Shown here in pieces: positions 56,240 through 64,000 of a DNA stretch of 64,000 nucleotides. Positions within the stretch are counted from its first letter, which is position 1, and each line of letters starts with the position of its first letter. A program made the translations under genes and the position numbers. The notes beneath the pieces were generated by a model, which did not search any database, was not told the DNA's origin, and saw only the letters and a program-made list of their open reading frames with translations. Source of the stretch: Turbatrix aceti (lineage: Eukaryota; Nematoda; Chromadorea; Rhabditida; Panagrolaimidae); contig OZ017769.1 of NCBI GenBank assembly GCA_963969345.1, forward strand, positions 10,047,725 through 10,111,724, given 5' to 3'.

Positions 56240-58578
56240 TTTGCACTTTTTTGTATTTTTTTCCAAATTTATTACAAGCACATATATATGAAAGTCTTAA
56301 AAACAACTTTCATATGAATAAAAAAACATAAACAGATTACAAACCAAGGCGAAATTTGGGATCAGAGATAAAGAAAGTCGACAGCAAATCGGCATTTAGA
56401 ATTTTTTTTAGATTTTTAGGATTTTTTGTCTAAACTATTGCGTTTGCAAAGCGGATCTAAATTTTTGTCACAAAAATCCAAAACTCCTGAAACTAAATGA
56501 TAACTCTCGACGAAAGCACTTGATAATATCCCCTCATATGACCGCCTTTGTTTACGTTCATCCCGATGAAAAAAATGGAAGCAGATCAACTTACTGACCC
56601 ACGGTTTTGAATCATAACCAGTCCGCATTACGATGAATAAACAAAAGATTGATAGTAAGCACCCAAATCAGTCTCCAATATGTATATTCACTTGATTTTT
56701 GGTTTTGATGAGATGTAAAAATCTGCTGCAGCTTTTTTGCGGTTCTACGAACCGTCCCCCAGCTAACCGATCGTGGCGGCGAGGCCAAGAAGACCAAACT
56801 GGCTGTCTGTAGGCTCACTCTTGTAATCCTTTGCTCAAGCACTGTGAGGATTTGTTCTGCGCTCGTCCCTAGGTCTTTTTTCTTTGCATTGGCCCTCGCG
56901 GCGACTTGTGTTCACTCTTGCTACACACCTCGGATTTTTTCGCGGTGTAGAAAAGTCGAAGGTTATCGGAAATTGTATATTGTAGGTTGATTGTAGGGTT
57001 GAATCCAATGGTAACGTTTTTTATGTCTGAATTTGGTGTCAAAAAAGTTTCAATTTCAATTTCAATTTCAATTTATCTCTTACTTGATTTTTGTTTAATT
57101 TTATTTTATTTTTGAGCGCGCTTAGTTTTTAAACAAAGTTATCCCAGATAAAAACTGCAGCACGCCACAACACCAATGGTTAAGGATGCATTTCTGTCGT
57201 TTCCCTCGCTCTTCACTGCTCCACTGCGTACACAGGATCCCTAGATGACGACTATGTATATAAGACAGCGGGTTAAATTTTAACCAAGGAGGTCCGGAGA
57301 TCATGGGTTATCATTCACATTCATTGAAACAAACGCCCCATGTTCATACCTTGACCTTTTTGTATTTTTTAAATTTTTTCATAAAAAAATGTGATTTGCA
57401 ATGTTCCTATTTGGAATTGTGTTTTACTTTGAAGTTGTTGCGTCTCACGGAACTATCGCATCCCACGAGCTGCTTTTCACACCTTCCCAGAGCGCGTTGA
57501 AGGTCCTATCGCATAAGAAAGCCGCCATCATTTGGTCTCAAATTTGAATACACGATAATCTGGATGATTTTTTTCACTTTCTGTATTGAGTGTTTACAAA
57601 GGGTCAATCTTAAATTGCATTTTTTTGAGTATTATCTAAAAATTTTGTTTCTTTCTCCCATCTTAAAAAAATTCCAAACGTTCCTCGTTTTCTTGAGAAT
57701 CTTCCCTCGTTCACCGACAACAACAAAAAAACCCTTCTAACATGTATTTACGACACCAAAACAGACAGCTTGCTGAATTCATGTGCGTTTATCTTCTCTT
57801 ACAAGTGGATGATGACTTGTCTGGTTTTGTCTTGTCTTGTCTTTTTTTTGTCATAATAAGTTGCGTTCTCTTTACTCTTGGGTAAAGGGAACTGATGAAC
57901 GCCTGCGTTCATCAATATCTATAGCTTGTTTGATCGATTCAGGTGCACATAAACAGGATACGTTTCGTGGATCCGTATTGACCATTTTTTTAGTGAGAGG
58001 ATGTTGATTTTTAAAATTTTGCTTTTCCGGTTTCACAGCTCTTTTTGGGTGGTTTGTGAATGTCTAGATTTTTTTGATGGAATTTTGAATTTTTTTTTTT
58101 TTTGGTTTTGTGATTTTAATCGGTTTTAAATAAATACAACTACAAATCTAACTTTGCAAAATTAGTTTTTATTTTACATAACACTTTGTTTTAATTTTGT
58201 ACCAAAGTACAAATTTTAGACTGGATCTGCGTAAAAAGTCACTGAAGCTAGTTTTTAAAGTTTCAAAAAATTTCTTTGAGTTTAATTCATTTTCCCATAT
58301 CTGTTGTAAAACCAAAATCACAACACAAATCCCCGAGTTCCTTTCTTCTGCAGAACAGACCCCAAGATACACCTTCAACATTGTTGCAACATTTATCCTA
58401 CTCAAATCACCCCCTCCCTCCGTTTTTTTTCTCTCCTTCAAATCCAACGCACGCGTTGTCGTGCCTGCGTGAGACTGGGTCAGGTATTTTACTTAACCAA
58501 GTTCTTTTCCGATTATCAAAACCGGTGGGTACGAGTGGTAGCGAGCGCCCGCGCGTGGACGACAAGCGCAAGACGACA
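56240..58578. other. Intergenic, no gene recognised
   Basis: AT-rich DNA with a TTTCAA microsatellite at 57048-57074 and a TTGTC-rich tract near 57815-57850. No coding region is supported until the exon at 58579. Confidence 0.45.
57048..57074. repeat. TTTCAA hexanucleotide microsatellite
   Basis: About 4.5 perfect tandem copies of TTTCAA. Confidence 0.9.
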
Positions 58579-61500
58579 ATGACGTCCTCTCGCTATCCTT
58601 TGATATTTGGCGGCGAAAAAGGCTACAAAAAAAGACGCCGCAGATTCTCAGGAAATTCGCCGATTCCAATTTATACGGCCAAAGGGAAGCGATGGATTGG
58701 GCCCACGAATTTCAAGCCGTTAATTATTACTAATTCGTCGTCGTCGTGTTTGTCTGAAGATGATGGATTCAAGTGAGTGATTTTTTTGGGTGTTAATTAA
58801 TTTTCAATTTGTGTACTTTTTAATTTTTATTTGTTTTTTTTGGCACTTGACACGATTTTCTGCTAACACCTTACATTTTTTTTGTTCGACGTTTGCACAC
58901 TGCGACAACATTTTTGTTTTTAATATATCCCTGTTCCATTTTAGTTTTTTTTCAAAAAAAAACATTTTTACATGCTTTGTTGAAAAAACATCGACAAAAG
59001 TGGTGCACAAACCTTTCTTTCTCGGTGTGAGTCAAATCCTGTCACTCGGGGCATCAACGCGTGAATTCAACCGTGGTAAACCATTGTTTATTTTCGTGTG
59101 AGTAAAACGATTTTTGTTTCTTGACAACAAATTTTTTTTGCGTTTGCTTGTCTGGGTGTATTTTTTTTCTGTCTGACATGAATCTTTTTTTTTGTTCGTT
59201 GAACGAAGGATGTAGTATAATTTTATTAGCTTTTATTATTATTATTATTTCACCATTACTCAGTGGTTAGTTATCATTAGACCAGATGTTAGGAGGCACA
59301 AATGACGTCCACGTAGGCGTAAATGTCTCGATTCGTTTTGGTCGCGATTTCTTCTTCCCCTCGTCGTTGTGGTCTGTTTTTCGTCTTGTTGAACACCGAG
59401 TTGAGCGAATCGGCCCATCGTAAGGAAGGGTGTCCCACGGGTCGTTTTCCTTGTGGTATCCACAAGGTCAGTCGTCGGGCCCATCTGTTTTCGTCTGCCT
59501 CCAGGAGCTTTCGCGCGTATGTCCATTTTCGGCGTTCCGCTTCCTTCACCCAGTCTTTGAGTTTTGTTCTTCGTCGGATGATTTTGTTTCGGACTTTGTC
59601 AGACCGTCGCAGCCCGAGGATGGCTCGTTCGACTCGGTGTTGAGCATTGCGCAACGTAGATCTTGCCGTTTCTGTCAGCGCCCAGGTTTCACAGCCGTAC
59701 AACACCGATGGCAAGATGCAGGCATGGATCAGGCGGCGCTTCAAGTACATTGGCGTGCGTTTGGAGCGCAGGAGATCTGAGTTCCGGTAGTAGATGGACC
59801 TTGCTGTCGAGATGCGATTACGTATCTCAACGACGTGGTTGCGCGGCCACTGCATCTTTTGGCCTAGATAGATGAACGACTGCACCCGTTGGATAACCAG
59901 GCCGTGGAGGGAGAGCTCGAAATCATCCTCGATGTCCTTGAGGAGAAGTCCGGAGGAGATAGGTCGCTGATCCCGCCGTTTCTGTACCATCCACTGCGTC
60001 TTCTTGACGTTGACTTCCAGTCCGACGTCTTTGCAGGCGATGGCCATATCCGACAGCATTTCCTGAAGTTCTTCGCCAGTGTGGGAGAAAAGAACGACGT
60101 CGTCAGCGTATGCCAAATACGCTAGCCGCTGACCATCAACCTTGACGCCTCTGCCTGTCAGCTGTGCGGCGTTAAGGGCTCGTTGGAGAACTAGGATGAA
60201 AATTAGCGGGCTCAGCGTATCGCCTTGCCGTACTCCTTTCTGCGTTTGGAACTCCGCCGTCCTGTCGCCGACTTTGACTGCCGAGTTTCCAGCTGCATAC
60301 AGCCATCGCACCAGTTCGGTGATGCCGGGATCCACGCCGATGGAGTCAAGCGCTGCCCAGATTGAATCAAAGCTGATCGAGTCGAACGCCTTGCGAAAGT
60401 CGACGAAGACAGCGACCAGCGGCTGATTGTACTCCCGTAGCTTCTCAGCGATCATGTTGATGCTCTGAATATGATCTACAGTGGAGTAAGACTTTCGAAA
60501 ACCAGCCTGTTCCGGGGGAAGTATTCCAGTGACTTGTGCGGCTTCCCCGATCCGCTGCGCGATGACTTTTGTGAGCGCCTTGTAGATTGCCGAGAGCAGG
60601 CTGATGGGCCTGTAGTTATTGAGGTCACTGGGATCGCCCTTTTTCAGCAGCAGGACAGTCACAGCGTTCGCAAATTTTTCAGGCAGTTCACCGCTGTTCG
60701 CGATAGAATTGAACAGTGCAGTGAGTGCTGGCGATTTTATTAGCTTATTATCCAATTATTCAATTTGTTTGTTCATTGTGCATTCACCTGTCTGACTGTA
60801 ATAGGACACGCAGTGCACTCTATCTGGCTCTCTGTTCTTGAAATAAGAAGGATTTTTTTAAATTCTTTTTATTTGCTGGTTGTTGGGAACGTAAATTTTA
60901 TTGGAATCAATGTTAACGTCAGAATCGACGCCAAAACTGCGACTGGTACCAAAATTGACAGAAAAGATGGAAAACCAAAATTGGATACCGTCAATGAATT
61001 TGAAAAATGATATGTTTTTGGTTTTCAAAGCGTGCTTACGTTTTCTCGATTTCGTCAGACTGAAATCAAGACATTTAAAAAGTGAGTTTTCTTAAATAAA
61101 AATATTTTTTTATAAAAAAAATCGTTTTGTAAAAATATTTTTTTATAATTAAAAAAAATTGTTTGGTCATTTTTTTGTACTTTTAAAGATTTTATTTAAA
61201 AAAAAGGTTTTTCCCATTTTGAAATAAAATTATTATAATAGAAAAAAATGTTTTCCCAACCAATTTAAAAAAATAATAAAACAATAATAAAAAGTATTAG
61301 CTTCCAAAAGCAGAAATTTTTTATTGCCGTTGTAAAAAAAAAGTTCTTTAGATGAAATAAACGCACTGGATGAAATGATTCAACTTTTGGTCTCCAGCTA
61401 CGCTACGTGCTGGTTTTTCTCCAAAAACTTGGTGCACCCCGATGATGACGAGCCGCTGCCTATTGATGACGCTGTTAGCGTTTTGAAACAATGCATGACG

Positions 61501-62631
61501 ACTATCGGTCTCCCGACCTTTTCGTCTTACACAATTCGTCAACAAATTATGGAATCGTTTTTGCAAACTTTTCCGGATGGACGATTTTTGGCTTCTGCGT
61601 TGGAAACTGAAAAATTAATGAAAAAAGAATGGGGAAAGAGTCAGAAGAAAATGTTAGTCAGATCCAAAACGACTTCTGTTCTTGAGCGGTGTGAAGAAGA
61701 AAAAATTGGAAAAATGGTTAAAGAAGCTGTAAAAATTCAAAGTGAAATTGGAAGAACTGGAATGCAATTTGGAACGGAACAAAAACCTAGAAAAAAATTA
61801 AAACTGTGCTTTGGTGGAAAAATAGGTTAGTTAAAAATTTTTTTTGGGAGCATGAAATAAAAAAAATAGAAATAAAAATTTGTGTTGAAAAAATATTTTT
61901 TTAGTTTTTTTTTACATTCCAAAGTCATTTTATATCAAAAAATTTTTGTCACGTGAAAATCACAACGTTTTTGTAGCGTTTTTAAAGTTCGTATTTTGTA
62001 CCAAAAATCCACCAATTTCCATAATTTTACATTTTTTCTCGTCACAGAAAGCAAAAATGAATCCTCCCGCACAAAACTTTCTCGCCCTTATCCGAATGAT
62101 GCAACAGCCGACGGACAATGTTCAGCAGCGGCAACTACAGTTTCAGTGGTATCGACGCGTCCTCGCCAAATTTTGATGACGTCCTGCAGCGTCAGTGATT
62201 ACTCTTTCATCGACACTGCCTCTGCAACACCACCGGCTATCGAACAACGAGATTTTTTCCAAAAATCTGGAAAAAAGGTTCTATTTTTTGGCAAGTTCAA
62301 AAAATTTGGAAGTACATTGTTTCGACGGAGCATGTCGACGAATTTGGTTGGTGAAATAGATGACAGCGGCGGCATTGCATCAGCACCGGTGACGCCATCG
62401 TTTGAAATTACACCGCCTTCGCCGCCACCGTCGGTGTCGTTGTCAATGAACAACCTGGACGTTGATGGAGGCGCGATACAATCAAGACTACCTACTATGT
62501 TCGTGAGGAGAGGGGAAGTTTTCTTGCGGGAGTCTGATGATTTGCGTATAAATTTAAAAGCAAAAAAAAAATTTTTAATTATTTTTTTCCATTTCAAAGA
62601 ATTTTGTTCATTTTTTTGTATTGTATTCTAA
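58579..62631 (+). CDS. Unrecognised multi-exon gene
   Basis: Candidate exons are 58579-58772, 58945-59097, 60923-61081, 61352-61825 and 62048-62631. Junctions 1-2 (phase 2), 3-4 (phase 1) and 4-5 (phase 1) are frame-consistent with GT-AG introns. Junction 2-3 is not in phase, so an exon may be missed there, or 5' and 3' parts may be separate genes. A truncated LINE lies in that intron. The N-terminal part is basic (GYKKRRRRF). Exon 4 encodes an acidic helix-like region containing HPDDDEPLPIDDAVSVLKQC and TFPDGRFLASALETEKLMKK. The last exon is Ser/Pro-rich with FEITPPSPPPSVSLS. I do not recognise a domain. The final stretch after RESDDLRI may be intron read-through, so the gene may continue further right. 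Confidence 0.5.
59233..60733 (-). mobile_element. 5'-truncated RTE-like LINE with 13-bp duplication
   Basis: The minus-strand ORF (stop at 59289, open to the truncation point at 60733) encodes most of a reverse transcriptase: LNNYRPISLLS, AGFRKSYST, the catalytic FVDFRKAFDS and YADD boxes, GVRQGDTLSP, and the C-terminal GHPSLRW tail typical of RTE-type elements. The endonuclease and the start of the RT are missing. A 3' region with an AAT-repeat tail follows. ATTTTATTAGCTT flanks both ends (59220-59232 and 60734-60746), a target duplication from target-primed reverse transcription. The frame is intact, so the insertion is young. It lies antisense in an intron of the 58.6-62.6 kb gene. Confidence 0.93.
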
Positions 62632-63854
62632 AATGTTGTACCCTAAATCCGGATCAAACTTCCTCGTTACTTTGCACATCATATCATCCCTGATAACAAA
62701 TTGGACTTTGACTAGATCAACGGTATATCTGATTAGTCTCATTTTGATCTTCGAATAACGATAGTGTCATTAATTAGTAAAAAACAAAAATAATTAATAT
62801 TCAAAATAATTAACAAAATTGTTTTTATCTAGTTTTGTCTCAAAATCGTTAATTTACAGTAATTAGGTTATTTTTACCAAATTTTATTTTTTTGCAGTTT
62901 TACCCAGTTTTTTGAAAATTAAATTATATTCGTTAGCAAACAAATAATCAGTAAGCGTTCCCCTATTTTTGCAACCCTTTCGCTAAAAACCAGGTGCATC
63001 AATCTGCCACGTGTTATTTATCCCCGAAAAGTGCAAAATCCAAAAACAACAATTGCTGCTAAAAATCATCAATCCGGTGTTGATCTATCAAACATAATAC
63101 ATATCTGATGATCAGACTTTTGATCAGACTATCACAAATCCATCTCATCCGCTTCGGCCAAAAAAGGGGACACTAATTTTTGATGCATGACAGTTTATTT
63201 CATCTAATCGCATCAGACAAATATTCAAAATGCGTATAAAATGCATCGAATTTCCCTTCTACAGGAGTCGGGGATAAGTGCCTGCATTCATTGTATTTTC
63301 TTTACCTTTCTCCTACGATTAATTTTTCTCCGCAAGGCAATCAATTTTCTATTCTTTTGCTTGCGCGTGTAGTTATAAATGAATATTTATTCGGATATTG
63401 CTACATTCTACTATTGTGGTTCACGATTGATTAGGGTGGAAAGAGTGGTCTTTTGTCTTTTTATTTTTTAATAAAAAATGTATCGTAAAAAAATTAGTGT
63501 TTGTTTTGCAACGATTTTTTTTTCAAAAGTCATCCTTGGTTTCTATTTTTTTTAATTTTTGGTGTATTTGTTATGATTTCCCAAACTTTTGTTTGCTTTT
63601 GATTTCAAAAATCACCCTTCCCCCTCAAAGCATTCCTTAGATAGTGAATTCTAAATAAATTCTATGTTTACGTTCATTTTACTTTGTGTATACAAAGCGT
63701 GTAAACTTTTTTTACAATCACGATTTACTCTTTTTTCCTGAACATACCTTTTCCTGACACAGACGTCAGACATTGCATAATCGGGCAGATCAAATCAATT
63801 TTTTGGTGCACACGTGTGCAGTACAATTTTGATGATTTTTGTTCTTTTTGAAGA
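62632..63854. other. Intergenic or 3' region, no gene recognised
   Basis: AT-rich, no supported gene. The 3' end of the preceding gene may extend into it. Confidence 0.4.
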
Positions 63855-64000
63855 ATGAAGCGTTCTTTTTTTCTACCTTTTTGCTATTTTATGCTCATGG
63901 CTAGCGTGTTTCGGCTGGCGGACGCTACCGGCGCTGTGTGGCCAGTCAGTCAGCAGGCTGGCTGGCCACCTGTCTTGCGGAAGGTGTTATCTATCTATTT
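63855..64000 (+). CDS. Partial secreted protein, first exon at window edge
   Basis: An ATG opens MKRSFFLPFCYFMLMASVF followed by RLADA, a convincing signal peptide with a likely cut after ADA. The mature part begins TGAVWPVSQQAG. The frame is open to the end of the window, though CGGAAG followed by GTGTTA near 63978-63985 could be a splice donor. The GC-rich ending contrasts with the AT-rich upstream. The product cannot be identified from this fragment. Confidence 0.5.
   Translation, partial: MKRSFFLPFCYFMLMASVFRLADATGAVWPVSQQAGWPPVLRKVLSIY

Noticed and set aside
59323..60743. Plus-strand ORFs in the LINE
   Set aside because: Antisense to the reverse transcriptase frame, which has all core RT motifs.

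Overview
The window looks like a nematode nuclear genome segment. The reasons are a C-terminal ground-like domain (a nematode-specific family), a TWK-type two-pore potassium channel, serpentine 7TM chemoreceptors, very short introns (48-50 nt) with a poly-T-CAG acceptor, AT-rich intergenic DNA and many non-autonomous DNA transposons. I cannot name the species. All coding models are my own splice-site reading and no expression data were available.

Layout. 1-10.5 kb is mostly non-coding, with one large Tc1/mariner-type fold-back element, a GC-rich low-complexity block and a hAT-type MITE. An HMG-box protein lies at 10.58 kb (+). A 54-residue secreted cysteine-containing peptide lies at 11.84-12.01 kb (-). 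A 1.3 kb palindromic element follows at 14.2-15.5 kb. A two-exon 7TM receptor occupies 16.1-17.2 kb (+).

The core is 17.9-40.5 kb, where five related genes are all on the minus strand. Four (26.2-28.5, 28.9-32.3, 33.3-35.4, 38.5-40.5 kb) encode 7TM receptor-like proteins with a signal peptide and a two-part cysteine-containing ectodomain (segments A and B, split by a phase-1 intron). The second is broken by a transposon in exon 1 and by a frameshift. The fifth (17.9-25.4 kb) is a 830-bp tandem array. Its introns and phases make every unit an in-frame 244-residue module, giving a predicted secreted protein of about 2203 residues with nine near-identical A-B modules and no membrane segment. Segments A and B match the receptor ectodomain in motif, order and intron phase. 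The array gene therefore appears to be a soluble, multivalent version of its neighbours' ectodomain. This is the most interesting feature of the window.

40.5-64 kb holds a TWK-type K2P channel (+), a ground-like gene with a long Ala/Pro-rich repeat region (+), a fold-back element with a 9-bp target duplication, a perfect 27-bp hairpin in a transposase remnant, and an unrecognised multi-exon gene (+) carrying a 5'-truncated RTE-like LINE on the opposite strand in an intron. The first exon of a probable secreted protein runs off the right edge.

Mobile DNA shapes the region. Several insertions have recognisable target-site duplications: TA twice, possible TTAA, 8 bp three times, 9 bp once, 13 bp for the LINE and a 2-bp CA inside a receptor exon. 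No rRNA, CRISPR or convincing intact tRNA gene was seen.
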